Assembly: GCA_946631895.1 (NCBI GenBank)
Contig: CAMPAN010000006.1
Span: 1 to 43,528 of the forward strand
Source of the DNA: an uncultured Clostridia bacterium
GTDB lineage: Bacteria > Bacillota > Clostridia > Christensenellales > CAG-138
DNA length: 43,528 bases
Direction: 5' to 3'
Shown here: positions 8,660 to 16,735 of the stretch, piece after piece
Numbering within the stretch: the first letter of the stretch is position 1
Layout of the letters: every line of letters starts with the position of its first letter
Program-made: the position numbers and the translations under genes
Notes under the pieces: generated by a model
What the model saw: the letters and a program-made list of their open reading frames with translations, nothing else
Database searches by the model: none
What the model was told of the DNA's origin: nothing

Positions 8660-8689
8660 TTGACAACAGACCGGAAAATCGGGTATAAT
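8660..8689 (+). promoter_or_regulatory. Strong promoter of the lysine fermentation operon
   Basis: TTGACA (8660-8665), an 18-base spacer and TATAAT (8684-8689) match the sigma-A consensus in all 12 bases. The promoter starts 10 bases after the kamC stop. Transcription should start near 8696, just before the riboswitch. Confidence 0.92.
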
Positions 8690-8715
8690 TTTCTTACAGA
8701 TTTTCTTCAGGTCTT

Positions 8716-8881
8716 CAATAGAGGTGCGTCAGCAGGGTACCCGTCCGTCCGGCTTGGGCAGCCGAAAGATCGTGCGGGAAAGGGGCTGTTCGCCGAAGGA
8801 ACCGGGCCTGCCCGATCCGGTTTCTGGCATTGCGGTGTAAGCCGTGATGCTGTCATGTTCACGGAACATGGAGCGCTATTG
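8716..8881 (+). promoter_or_regulatory. Lysine riboswitch (L box) aptamer
   Basis: The conserved core of the lysine aptamer is present in order. GAGGTGCG lies at 8721-8728, GGGAAAGGGG at 8776-8785 and CGCCGAAG at 8791-8798. A hairpin GAACCGG/CCGGTTT follows, then TGGCATTGC at 8825-8833, CTGTCAT at 8850-8856, a P5 hairpin CATGTTC/GGAACATG, and the closing GGAGCGCTA at 8870-8878. Stem P1 pairs CAATAG (8716-8721) with CTATTG (8876-8881). The element sits between a perfect promoter and the first lysine-degradation gene. The P1 3' strand is also part of the terminator at 8873-8911, so ligand binding should prevent termination (an ON switch). Confidence 0.93.
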
Positions 8882-8911
8882 GTCGATCTTCGACCGACAG
8901 CGCCTTTTTTT
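8873..8911 (+). terminator. Riboswitch-controlled intrinsic terminator
   Basis: A 14-bp stem with one mismatch joins 8873-8886 to 8890-8903 around a TCT loop, followed by C and seven T (8905-8911). Its 5' arm contains CTATTG (8876-8881), the same bases that close aptamer stem P1. The two structures therefore exclude each other. Confidence 0.93.
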
Positions 8912-8984
8912 ACACAAAAAGGCACGAAGACTCCGGAAACGCTGTGTCCCGTTCAAAATTCAAATCTGCGAAGGAGAATGACAC

Positions 8985-9392
8985 ATGGAAAAAATCACAT
9001 CCCTGATCCGGCTCCGCATGAGCGCAAAGGATGCGCATTACGGCGGAAACCTCGTGGACGGCGCACATATGGTGCATCTGTTCGGCGACGTCGCGACCGA
9101 GCTTCTCATCAAGTGCGACGGCGACGAAGGTCTGTTCTGCGCCTACGACATGGTTGAGTTTCTGGCGCCGGTCTACGCGGGCGACTACATCGAAGCGTAC
9201 GGCGAGATCGACCGCATCGGCAACACCTCCCGCGGCATGACGTTCGAAGCGCGCAAGGTCATTGCGGCGCGTCCGGATATCAGCCCGAGCGCAGCCGACG
9301 TGCTCCCCGAACCGATCGTGGTCTGCCGCGCGCACGGCACCTGCGTCACGCCGAAGAACTGTCAGCGCATCGATCACAGCCAGGACAAGTAA
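8985..9392 (+). CDS. kal: 3-aminobutyryl-CoA ammonia-lyase
   Basis: Converts 3-aminobutyryl-CoA to crotonyl-CoA and ammonia, the last dedicated step of lysine fermentation. The protein is 135 residues, the usual size of this small hotdog-fold enzyme. It shows the family pattern [20 protein letters not shown] near the N-terminus, followed by [19 protein letters not shown], typical of hotdog proteins. It is the first gene after the lysine riboswitch, with a leader of about 75 bases after the terminator and AAGGAGA before the ATG. kce follows after 13 bases. The call rests on the sequence pattern and on its place in a complete pathway cluster. Confidence 0.92.
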   Translation: MEKITSLIRLRMSAKDAHYGGNLVDGAHMVHLFGDVATELLIKCDGDEGLFCAYDMVEFLAPVYAGDYIEAYGEIDRIGNTSRGMTFEARKVIAARPDISPSAADVLPEPIVVCRAHGTCVTPKNCQRIDHSQDK

Positions 9393-9405
9393 CGGAGGGA
9401 ACCCC

Positions 9406-10233
9406 ATGGAAAAGCTGATCATCACAGCCGCCATCTGCGGCGCCGAAGTCACCAAGGCGAACAACCCCGCCGTCCCCTACACCGTCGAGGAGATGGTCCG
9501 CGAAGCGAAGCTCGCGTATGAAGCTGGCGCGGCGATCATCCACGTGCACGTCCGCGAAGACGACGGCACCCCCACGCAGGACCGCGAACGCTTCCGCGTG
9601 GTCATGGACGCGATCAGAGCCGAGCTTCCCGACGTCATCATGATCCCGTCGACCGGCGGCGCGACCGGTATGACGCCTGAAGAGCGTCTGCAGCCGACCG
9701 AGCTGTTCCCTGAGATGGCGACGCTCGACTGCGGCACCTGCAATTTCGGCGACGAGGTCTTTGAAAACACGATGCCCACGATGCGCGCGTTCGGCAAGCG
9801 CATGATCGAGAACAACATCAAGCCCGAATACGAATGCTTCGAGATCGGGCATCTCGACACCGTGCTCAATATGGCGAAGAAGGGCGAAGTCCCCGGCGCA
9901 CCGATGCAGTTCAACTTTGTGCTCGGCGTTCCCGGCTGCACGCCCGCGACCGTCGACAACCTTGCGTTCCTGGTCAACAAGATCCCTGCGGGCTCGACCT
10001 GGACCGTCACCGGCGTCGGCAGATCCGCATGGACGATGGCGGCAGCCGGCATCATCATGGGCGGCAACGTCCGCGTCGGCTTTGAAGACAACGTGTACCT
10101 CGGCAAGGGACACAAGGCAGCTTCTAACGGCGAACTCGTCGAAAAGGTCGTTCGTCTTGCAAAGGAACTCGGCAGAGAGATTGCAACGCCCGACGAAGCG
10201 CGCGCGATCCTTTCGATGCCCCCGCGTCAGTAA
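9406..10233 (+). CDS. kce: 3-keto-5-aminohexanoate cleavage enzyme
   Basis: Condenses 3-keto-5-aminohexanoate with acetyl-CoA to give 3-aminobutyryl-CoA and acetoacetate. It has a zinc-dependent TIM-barrel of the BKACE (formerly DUF849) family. The 275-residue product has HVHVRE with H46 and H48, the positions of zinc ligands in the characterised enzyme, and the strongly conserved IMIPSTGGATGMTPEERL region. It also has CFEIGHLDT and TVTGVGR. The ATG at 9406 is chosen because CGGAGGG lies before it. Earlier in-frame codons overlap kal and have no such site. It is co-transcribed with kal upstream and kdd downstream. Confidence 0.95.
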   Translation: MEKLIITAAICGAEVTKANNPAVPYTVEEMVREAKLAYEAGAAIIHVHVREDDGTPTQDRERFRVVMDAIRAELPDVIMIPSTGGATGMTPEERLQPTELFPEMATLDCGTCNFGDEVFENTMPTMRAFGKRMIENNIKPEYECFEIGHLDTVLNMAKKGEVPGAPMQFNFVLGVPGCTPATVDNLAFLVNKIPAGSTWTVTGVGRSAWTMAAAGIIMGGNVRVGFEDNVYLGKGHKAASNGELVEKVVRLAKELGREIATPDEARAILSMPPRQ

Positions 10234-10275
10234 ATCAATCCAAACATATAAATATCAATTTCAGGAGGATTCACA

Positions 10276-11328
10276 ATGGAACAGTTAAAGGGCAATAAGT
10301 ACGGCACCCACCGCGTCATCGAGCCGAAGGGCGTTCTCACGCAGGCGGCATGGAAGATCGACAACGACATGACCAAGCGCTACAGCAATGAGATCATCTG
10401 CGACGTCATCTCTCTGAACATCGACTCCGCATCCTTCACGCAGATCGAAGAAGCATGCGGCGGCGACGAGCAGAAGATCGGCGAAATGATCCTCGGCATC
10501 GTTGCGGAACGCGGCAAGCAGCAGAACCCGGTCACCGGATCCGGCGGCATGTTCATCGGCAAGGTCGCCTACATCGGCGAAGATCTTCTGAAGAAGCCCG
10601 ATTTCGACCTCAAGGTCGGCGACAAGATCGCGTCCCTCGTCTCCCTGTCCATGACGCCGCTGAAGATCGACCGCATCAAGGCGATCCACAAGGACATCGA
10701 CCGCGTCGACATCGACGGTCAGGCGGTGCTGTTTGAGTCCGCGATCTACGCGAAGCTCCCCGAGGACATGTCCGAAGCGCTGGCGCTTGCGGCGCTCGAC
10801 GTGGCAGGCGCACCCGCGCAGGCAAGAAAGCTCCCGAAGGAAGGCGATTCCGTGCTGATCCTCGGCGCAAACGGCAAGAGCGGCGTGCTCTGCGGCTGGG
10901 AAGCGCTCAAGAAGGTCGGCCCGAACGGCAGGGTCGTCGGCGTCGTCCGCAACCCGAAGCAGGTCCCGGCGCTGATCGAACTCGGCGTTTACACCGACGT
11001 CATCGTGGCGGACTGCACGAAGCCGGTCGAAGTGCTGGAAAAGGCGCTCGAAGTCAACGGCGGCAAAGAGTATGATATCTCCATCTGCTGCGTCAACATC
11101 GAATCCTGCGAGATGAGCGCGATCCTCCCGGTCCGCGACGACGGTCTCGTGTACTTCTTCTCCATGGCGACCTCCTTCACGAAGGCGGCGTTGGGCGCAG
11201 AGGGCGTCGGCAAGGACGTCACCATGATCATCGGCAACGGCTACACCAAGAACCATGCCGAGATCACGCTGAACGTGCTCCGCGAGAACGAAAAGCTCAG
11301 AAAGCTCTTCGACGAAAAATACTGCTGA
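10276..11328 (+). CDS. kdd: L-erythro-3,5-diaminohexanoate dehydrogenase
   Basis: Oxidatively deaminates 3,5-diaminohexanoate to 3-keto-5-aminohexanoate using NAD(P). The protein has 350 residues, the usual length. The nucleotide-binding turn is seen as SVLILGANGKSGVLCGWEAL near the middle. The N-terminal part opens with KGNKYGTHRVIEPKGVLTQA and contains GSGGMFIGKV, both typical of this family. A strong AGGAGG precedes the ATG. The gene lies in the order kal-kce-kdd-kamA, and a hairpin separates it from kamA. Confidence 0.93.
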   Translation: MEQLKGNKYGTHRVIEPKGVLTQAAWKIDNDMTKRYSNEIICDVISLNIDSASFTQIEEACGGDEQKIGEMILGIVAERGKQQNPVTGSGGMFIGKVAYIGEDLLKKPDFDLKVGDKIASLVSLSMTPLKIDRIKAIHKDIDRVDIDGQAVLFESAIYAKLPEDMSEALALAALDVAGAPAQARKLPKEGDSVLILGANGKSGVLCGWEALKKVGPNGRVVGVVRNPKQVPALIELGVYTDVIVADCTKPVEVLEKALEVNGGKEYDISICCVNIESCEMSAILPVRDDGLVYFFSMATSFTKAALGAEGVGKDVTMIIGNGYTKNHAEITLNVLRENEKLRKLFDEKYC

Positions 11329-11337
11329 CATCATCCT

Positions 11338-11374
11338 CGTGAGAGTAGGACCCGCGTCCTGCTCTCGCGGTTTT
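11338..11374 (+). terminator. Hairpin between kdd and kamA (partial terminator or processing site)
   Basis: A 14-bp stem pairs 11338-11351 with 11356-11369, with two G-U pairs that form only in plus-strand RNA. The loop is CCGC and GTTTTC follows. The T run is weak, so it may attenuate transcription, stabilise an mRNA end or guide processing, rather than stop the operon. Confidence 0.6.
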
Positions 11375-11400
11375 CTATTCCGACAACAGGAGGTATTCTT

Positions 11401-12651
11401 ATGAAAACCCGCAACGGTCTGTTTGCTGACGTTCCCGAAGAACAGTGGAACGACTGGCATTGGCAAGTAGCTCACCGCGCCGAAACGCTCGACGATCTCA
11501 AAAAGGTCATGACGCTGACCCCCGAGGAGGAGGAAGGCATCAAAAAGACGCTCGGCAAGCTCCGCATGGCGATCACGCCGTACTATCTCTCGCTGATCGA
11601 CCTCGACGATCCCTACGATCCGATCCGCAAGATGGCGATCCCGCGCGCGGAGGAGCTTGACTACGCAGATTATGAAAACGCCGACCCGCTGCACGAGGAC
11701 ACCGATTCCCCCGTCCCGGGTCTTACCCACCGCTATCCGGACCGCGTGCTGTTTTTGATCACGGACATGTGCTCCATGTACTGCCGTCACTGCACGCGCC
11801 GCCGCTTCGCCGGACAGAACGACTGCGGCGTCCCCGCAGCGCAGATCGACAAGGGCATCGAGTATGTCGCAAACCATCCCGAGGTCCGCGACGTGCTTCT
11901 TTCCGGCGGCGACGCGCTGATGGTCGGCGACAAGATGCTCGAAAGCATCATTTCCCGGCTTCGCGAGATCCCGCACGTCGAGATCATCCGTCTCGGCTCG
12001 CGCACGCCGGTCGTATGCCCGCAGCGCATCACGCCCGAGCTGTGCAGCATGCTCAAAAAGTATCATCCCATCTGGCTCAACACGCACTTCAACACGCCGA
12101 AGGAATTCACGCCCGAAGCCGCGAAGGCTTGCGCCATGCTCGCGGACGCGGGCATCCCGCTGGGCAACCAGAGCGTGCTGCTCGCCGGCATCAACGACTG
12201 CAGCCACGTCATGATGGAGCTCGTGCACGGGCTCGTCAAGATGCGCGTGCGTCCGTACTACATCTACGCCTGCGACCCGTCCCTCGGACTTTCGCACTTC
12301 CGTACGCCGGTATCGAAGGGCATCGAGATCATGGAAGCGCTGCGCGGACACACCTCCGGCTACTGCATCCCGACGTTCGTCGTCGACGCGCCGGGCGGCG
12401 GCGGCAAGACGCCCGTCATGCCGACGTATCTCATTTCGCAGACGCCGAGAAAGGTCATCCTGAGAAACTTCGAGGGCGTCATCACGTCCTACACCGAGCC
12501 GGAGCATTACGTGCAGAACTGCCACTGCGACGTCTGCACGGGCAAGCGCAAGGTCGAGACGACCGGCGTTGCGTACGTTGCCGAAGGCACGAAGCAGCAC
12601 TATCTGGAGCCGACCAAGCTTCTCCGCAACGAGCGGCACGTCAAGCACTGA
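11401..12651 (+). CDS. kamA: L-lysine 2,3-aminomutase (radical SAM, PLP)
   Basis: Interconverts L-lysine and L-beta-lysine, the entry step of the pathway. At 416 residues it equals the length of the clostridial enzyme. The radical-SAM cluster motif CSMYCRHC places cysteines at 124, 128 and 131. The PLP-binding lysine is predicted at K336 in GGGGKTP. The C-terminal zinc-site cysteines appear in NCHCDVCTGKRK. The N-terminal W-rich opening NDWHWQ is typical. AGGAGG precedes the ATG. kamD begins nine bases after its stop. The enzyme uses S-adenosylmethionine and PLP and is oxygen sensitive, which fits a strict anaerobe. Confidence 0.97.
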   Translation: MKTRNGLFADVPEEQWNDWHWQVAHRAETLDDLKKVMTLTPEEEEGIKKTLGKLRMAITPYYLSLIDLDDPYDPIRKMAIPRAEELDYADYENADPLHEDTDSPVPGLTHRYPDRVLFLITDMCSMYCRHCTRRRFAGQNDCGVPAAQIDKGIEYVANHPEVRDVLLSGGDALMVGDKMLESIISRLREIPHVEIIRLGSRTPVVCPQRITPELCSMLKKYHPIWLNTHFNTPKEFTPEAAKACAMLADAGIPLGNQSVLLAGINDCSHVMMELVHGLVKMRVRPYYIYACDPSLGLSHFRTPVSKGIEIMEALRGHTSGYCIPTFVVDAPGGGGKTPVMPTYLISQTPRKVILRNFEGVITSYTEPEHYVQNCHCDVCTGKRKVETTGVAYVAEGTKQHYLEPTKLLRNERHVKH

Positions 12652-12660
12652 GGGCCGCCT

Positions 12661-14223
12661 ATGGAGAGCAAACTCGGACTGAACTTTGATCTGGTCAACG
12701 AGGCGCGGGCAAGCGCGGCGCACGTCGCCGCCGACGTACAGCGCTTCATCGACCTGCACACGACCGTCACGGTGGAACGCACCGTCTGCCGTCTTCTGGG
12801 CATCGACGGCGTCAACGACATGGACGTTCCCATGCCGAACGTGGTCGTGGATTATCTCACCGAAAACGCGCTGCTCCCGATGGGCGCGGCGTGGATGCTC
12901 GGCACGGCGATCCTGGAGACCGGGCTTACGCCGCAGGGCGTCGCGGAAGCGATCGACCGGGGCGAGCTCGATCTCACGAAGCTTCCCGCGCACAGCGAGG
13001 AAGAGATCCGAACAGCCCTTCAGCCGCACATCGACGCGGCGATGGAGCGCATCAACCGCAACGTCGCGAAGCGGAACGAGTACCTCGGACGCTTCGGCGA
13101 CAAGCAGGGTCCGTACCTCTACATCATCGTTGCGACCGGCAACATCTATGAGGACATCATCCAGGCGAAGGCGGGCGCAAAGCAGGGCGCGGACATCATC
13201 GCGGTCATCCGCACGACCGGACAGTCGCTTCTGGACTACGTCCCCTACGGCGCAACGACCGAAGGCTTCGGCGGCACCTATGCCACGCAGGAAAACTTCC
13301 GCCTGATGCGCAAAGCACTTGACGAGGTCGGTGAGGAACAGCACCGGTACATTCGCCTGTGCAACTACTGCTCGGGTCTGTGCATGCCGGAGATCGCCGC
13401 GATGGGCGCATTGGAACGGCTCGACGTCATGCTGAACGACGCGCTGTACGGCATCCTGTTCCGCGACATCAACATGCAGCGCACGATCGTCGACCAGTAC
13501 TTTTCCCGCATCATCAACGGCTACGCGGGCGTTATCATCAACACCGGCGAGGACAACTACCTGACGACCGACGACGCGATCACCTCCGCGCACACGGTCC
13601 TTGCCTCGCAGTTCCTGAACGAAGCGTTCGCAAAGTGCGCAGGCATGCGCGAGGAGCAGATGGGTCTCGGTCACGCGTTCGAGATGGATCCGTCCGTCGA
13701 GAACACCTTCCTCTATGAGCTTGCGCAGGCGGAGATGGCGCGCGAGATCTTTCCGAATGCGCCGCTCAAATACATGCCGCCGACGAAGTACATGACCGGC
13801 AACATCTTCCGCGGGCACATTCAGGATGCGCTGTTCAACATGGTCACGATCCTGACGAATCAGAAGCTGCACCTTCTGGGCATGATGACCGAGGCGATCC
13901 ACACGCCGTTCATGTCCGACCGCGCGCTGTCGATCGAAAACGCGCAGTACATCTTCCGCACGATGAAGGATCTCGGCAGCGAGCTGACCTTCAAGGAGGG
14001 CGGCATCATCCGCACCCGCGCAAACGAAGTGCTGACCAAGGCGACCGAGCTCTTGAAGGAGATCGAAACACTCGGACTCTTCACCACGCTGGAGCGCGGC
14101 ATCTTTGCGGACGTCAAACGTCCGAAGGACGGCGGCAAGGGTCTTTCCGGCGTCGTTCTGAAGGATGAACACTACATCAACCCGTTTATCGAGGTCATGA
14201 AAGGCAAGGTGGCAAACGAATGA
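12661..14223 (+). CDS. kamD: Lysine 5,6-aminomutase alpha subunit
   Basis: Large subunit of the adenosylcobalamin- and PLP-dependent aminomutase that turns L-beta-lysine into 3,5-diaminohexanoate. The length is 520 residues, usual for the family. Recognisable segments include ESKLGLNFDLVNEAR at the N-terminus, AVIRTTGQSLLDYVPYGATT, the RLCNYCSGLCMPE segment and the tyrosine-rich PLKYMPPTKYMTGNIFRGH. The ribosome binding site is weak (GAGGG), and the gene starts nine bases after kamA, so coupling is likely. Its stop overlaps kamE by four bases, ensuring equal amounts of the two subunits. Confidence 0.96.
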   Translation: MESKLGLNFDLVNEARASAAHVAADVQRFIDLHTTVTVERTVCRLLGIDGVNDMDVPMPNVVVDYLTENALLPMGAAWMLGTAILETGLTPQGVAEAIDRGELDLTKLPAHSEEEIRTALQPHIDAAMERINRNVAKRNEYLGRFGDKQGPYLYIIVATGNIYEDIIQAKAGAKQGADIIAVIRTTGQSLLDYVPYGATTEGFGGTYATQENFRLMRKALDEVGEEQHRYIRLCNYCSGLCMPEIAAMGALERLDVMLNDALYGILFRDINMQRTIVDQYFSRIINGYAGVIINTGEDNYLTTDDAITSAHTVLASQFLNEAFAKCAGMREEQMGLGHAFEMDPSVENTFLYELAQAEMAREIFPNAPLKYMPPTKYMTGNIFRGHIQDALFNMVTILTNQKLHLLGMMTEAIHTPFMSDRALSIENAQYIFRTMKDLGSELTFKEGGIIRTRANEVLTKATELLKEIETLGLFTTLERGIFADVKRPKDGGKGLSGVVLKDEHYINPFIEVMKGKVANE

Positions 14224-15008
14224 GCAGCGGATTGTACAACACGCATAAGATCGAGTTCGACACCACCCTCGACCTCACAAGGCTGAAGCCGTACGGTGAC
14301 ACGATGAACGACGGCAAGGTACAGCTGAGCTTTACCCTGCCGGTGAAAGACGATGAGCGCGGCGTGGAAGCGGCGCGGCAGATCGCAAAGAAGATGGGTC
14401 TTGACGAGCCGAATGTGACCTATCACGCCCCGCTCGACAAAGAATTTACGTTCTATGTGGTCTACGGCAGCTGTGTGCACACCGTGAACTATGAGGACAT
14501 CCACGTCATCACCGTCGAATCCGACGTTATGACGATGGAGGAAACGAACGACTACATACGCGAGCACATCGGCAGGAAGGTCGTGATGGTGGGCGCCTCT
14601 ACCGGCACCGACGCGCACACGGTCGGCATCGACGCGATCATGAACCGCAAGGGCTTTGCGGGGCATTACGGCGTGGAGCGCTACGAGATGATCGAGGCGT
14701 ACAACCTCGGCTCGCAGGTTCCGAACGAGGACTTCATCAAAAAAGCGCTTGAGGTCAACGCGGATGCGCTGCTCGTGTCTCAGACGGTCACGCAAAAGGA
14801 CATCCATATCCAGAATCTTTCGAACCTCATCGAGCTTCTGGAAGCCGAAGGTCTCAGAGACCGCTTTGTGGTGGTCTGCGGCGGTCCGCGCATCACGCAT
14901 GAGCTTGCGAAGGAGCTGGGCTTCGACGCGGGCTTCGGCGCGGGAACGTACGGCGACGACGTGGCAAGCTTCGTCGTCACGGAAATGGTCAAACGCGGCA
15001 TGAAATAA
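14220..15008 (+). CDS. kamE: Lysine 5,6-aminomutase beta subunit
   Basis: Cobalamin-binding small subunit of lysine 5,6-aminomutase, 262 residues. The B12-binding DxHxxG motif is present as TDAHTVG with H133. The PLP-linking lysine is predicted at K144, matching the known positions in the clostridial enzyme. The N-terminal dimerisation part precedes a Rossmann-like B12 domain (VVVCGGPRITHELAKELG). The ATG overlaps the kamD stop (ATGA). The enzyme needs the KamB-KamC reactivase encoded upstream. No cobalamin riboswitch was found here, so control is through lysine and not B12. Confidence 0.96.
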   Translation: MSSGLYNTHKIEFDTTLDLTRLKPYGDTMNDGKVQLSFTLPVKDDERGVEAARQIAKKMGLDEPNVTYHAPLDKEFTFYVVYGSCVHTVNYEDIHVITVESDVMTMEETNDYIREHIGRKVVMVGASTGTDAHTVGIDAIMNRKGFAGHYGVERYEMIEAYNLGSQVPNEDFIKKALEVNADALLVSQTVTQKDIHIQNLSNLIELLEAEGLRDRFVVVCGGPRITHELAKELGFDAGFGAGTYGDDVASFVVTEMVKRGMK

Positions 15009-15048
15009 GCCGCAAAGATAGAATCGAAATCAACAAGGAGGAACAATC

Positions 15049-15741
15049 ATGGCAAAGAAACCGGTCATCACTGCCGCAGAGGCAGCGAAAATGATTCCCG
15101 ACGGCGCAACCATCATGTGCGGCGGCTTTTTGGGCTGCGGTCAGGCGCTCGCCATCGTCAAGGAGCTTGTGAAGCTCGGCACGAAGGATCTTACCCTGAT
15201 CGCAAACGATATGGGTCGTGCGGTCGGTCCGAAGGGTGAGGAGTTCTTCGGCATCGCAGAGCTGATCCACAACCATCAGGTCAAGCGCGTGATCGCAACG
15301 CACGTCGGCATGACGCCCGAAGTCGGCGAACAGATGAACGCCGGCACGCTGGAAGTCAACCTGATCCCGCAGGGCTCCATGGCGGAGTGCATCCGCGCGG
15401 GCGGCGCGGGACTGGGCGGCGTTCTCACCCCCGTCGGCGTCGACACGCTGATCGAGGAAAGCCCGCTGTGCCTCGGCAAGCAGGAGATCGACGGAAAGCA
15501 GTATCTTCTGATGAAGCCGATCCATGCGGACTTTGCGCTCCTGGGCACCTATAAGTGCGACGAAGCGGGCAACTGCTGGTACAAGGGCACGATGCGCAAC
15601 TTCAACACGGTCATGGCGACCGCGGCGGACGTCGTCATCGCCGAGACCGAATACCTCGTTCCCGTCGGTGAAATCGAGCCCGAGAACATCCACACCTACG
15701 GCATGTGCGTCGACTACATTGTGGAAGGAGAGAGAAAGTAA
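15049..15741 (+). CDS. atoD: Butyrate/acetoacetate CoA-transferase subunit A
   Basis: Alpha subunit of a family I CoA-transferase, 230 residues. The glycine-rich CoA-binding loop appears near residue 25 (MCGGFLGCGQALAIVKELV). The family segments NLIPQGSMAECIRAGGAG and GVLTPVGVDT follow. In lysine fermentation this enzyme moves CoA from butyryl-CoA to acetoacetate, releasing butyrate and yielding acetoacetyl-CoA. AAGGAGG precedes the ATG. The last base of the stop codon is the first base of the next start (TAATG), so subunits are translated together. Confidence 0.92.
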   Translation: MAKKPVITAAEAAKMIPDGATIMCGGFLGCGQALAIVKELVKLGTKDLTLIANDMGRAVGPKGEEFFGIAELIHNHQVKRVIATHVGMTPEVGEQMNAGTLEVNLIPQGSMAECIRAGGAGLGGVLTPVGVDTLIEESPLCLGKQEIDGKQYLLMKPIHADFALLGTYKCDEAGNCWYKGTMRNFNTVMATAADVVIAETEYLVPVGEIEPENIHTYGMCVDYIVEGERK

Positions 15742-16409
15742 TGGATAAGAACGAAATCAAAGCCTTTATCGCAAAGCGCTGCGCGAAAGAACTGAAGGAC
15801 GGCGACGTCGTCAACCTCGGCATCGGCCTTCCCACCATGATCCCCGGCTTCCTTCCCGAGGGCGTTGACCTCGTCATCCATGCCGAGCTCGGCATCGTCG
15901 GCGCAGGCGCGACCCCGAAAGAGGGCGACGCGAATTACGATCCGTACCATGTCGTCGACGCGGGCGGCAACGTCGCTTCCGTGGCGTTCGGCGGCGGCTT
16001 CATTGACTCCGCAACGAACTTCGGTCTGATCCGCGGCGGTCACGTGGATGCGTGCTTCCTCGGCGCGCTTGAAGTCGACCAGGAGGGCAACCTCGCAAAC
16101 TGGATCATCCCCGGCAAGCGCATGCCCGGCATGGGCGGCGCAATGGACCTGTGCGTCGGCGCGCGCAACTGCATCGTCTGCATGGAGCACACCGCAAAGG
16201 GCAACCCGAAGATCCTCGAAAAGTGCCGTCTTCCCTTGACCGCTTCGCACTGCGTGAAGAAGATCATCACCGAGATGTGCGTCCTCGAAGTCACCGAAAA
16301 CGGACTTCTGATGACCGAGATCAATCCGGAATTCACCGTGGATCAGGTCAAGGCGGCAACCGCCGCGCCGATCACGGTCTCCGAGAACCTCAAGAGCATG
16401 ATCGACTGA
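15741..16409 (+). CDS. atoA: Butyrate/acetoacetate CoA-transferase subunit B
   Basis: Beta subunit of the CoA-transferase, 222 residues. The start at 15741 shares one base with the atoD stop and has GGAAGGAGAG before it. A longer opening from 15705 is rejected. The family segment DVVNLGIGLPTMIPGFLP is clear. The catalytic glutamate is expected at E49 in HAELGIVGAG, where many relatives have SENG. The glycine-rich VASVAFGGGFID and KRMPGMGGAMDL segments also fit. It is the last gene of the lysine operon, and a terminator follows 12 bases later. Confidence 0.92.
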   Translation: MDKNEIKAFIAKRCAKELKDGDVVNLGIGLPTMIPGFLPEGVDLVIHAELGIVGAGATPKEGDANYDPYHVVDAGGNVASVAFGGGFIDSATNFGLIRGGHVDACFLGALEVDQEGNLANWIIPGKRMPGMGGAMDLCVGARNCIVCMEHTAKGNPKILEKCRLPLTASHCVKKIITEMCVLEVTENGLLMTEINPEFTVDQVKAATAAPITVSENLKSMID

Positions 16410-16421
16410 TCCGAACACGTC

Positions 16422-16456
16422 GCCGCGGACTTCGCACAGTTCACGGCGGCTTTTTT
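16422..16456 (+). terminator. Terminator of the lysine fermentation operon
   Basis: Stem GCCGC/GCGGC with inner GGACT/AGTTC around TCGCAC, followed by six T (16451-16456). Confidence 0.85.
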
Positions 16457-16688
16457 GTTTTTGGCTTTCATCCGCTTCTCAAAATGACAGCAGGGGCAGG
16501 CAGCCTTTCCATTGAGGAGAAGGCGACGGATGAGGCGGCACGCAGAAAAGCGAATGCTTTTCGCGGATCAAATCACCCTCTCGTCAGCCAACTCCGTCAA
16601 CAGCTCCCGCCCTTTCCGAAGGGGGCGAAGCCTCTGCGCACGCGTGCCAAGTCGTCTCTGTCATCCCGCGTGCAGCGACGCCCGATAC
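16457..16688. repeat. Gene-free stretch, possible degenerate dispersed intergenic repeat
   Basis: No convincing gene. Read on the minus strand it contains GGGAGCTGTTGACGGAG, then GGCTGACGAGAGGG, and further on AAAGGCTGCCTGCCCCTGC. This resembles the GGGAGCTGTC-type dispersed intergenic repeats that I recall from many Clostridia genomes. The identification is from memory and pattern only. Confidence 0.35.
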
Positions 16689-16727
16689 AAAAAACGATCC
16701 CGGAAATCTTCCCGGGATCATCGTTTT
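16689..16727 (-). terminator. Terminator after the AraC-type regulator gene
   Basis: GATCCCGG and CCGGGATC form a stem. On the minus strand it is followed by CGTTTTTTG, and T residues are present on both sides, so it may also act on plus-strand readthrough from the lysine operon. It is nearly identical to the terminator at 17721-17752. Confidence 0.85.
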
Positions 16728-16735
16728 GCGTGTTG

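Noticed and set aside
8701..8984. Cobalamin riboswitch before the B12-dependent aminomutase operon.
   Set aside because: The conserved blocks (GAGGTGCG, CGCCGAAG, CTGTCAT, GGAGCGCTA) are those of the lysine class. No B12 box was seen.
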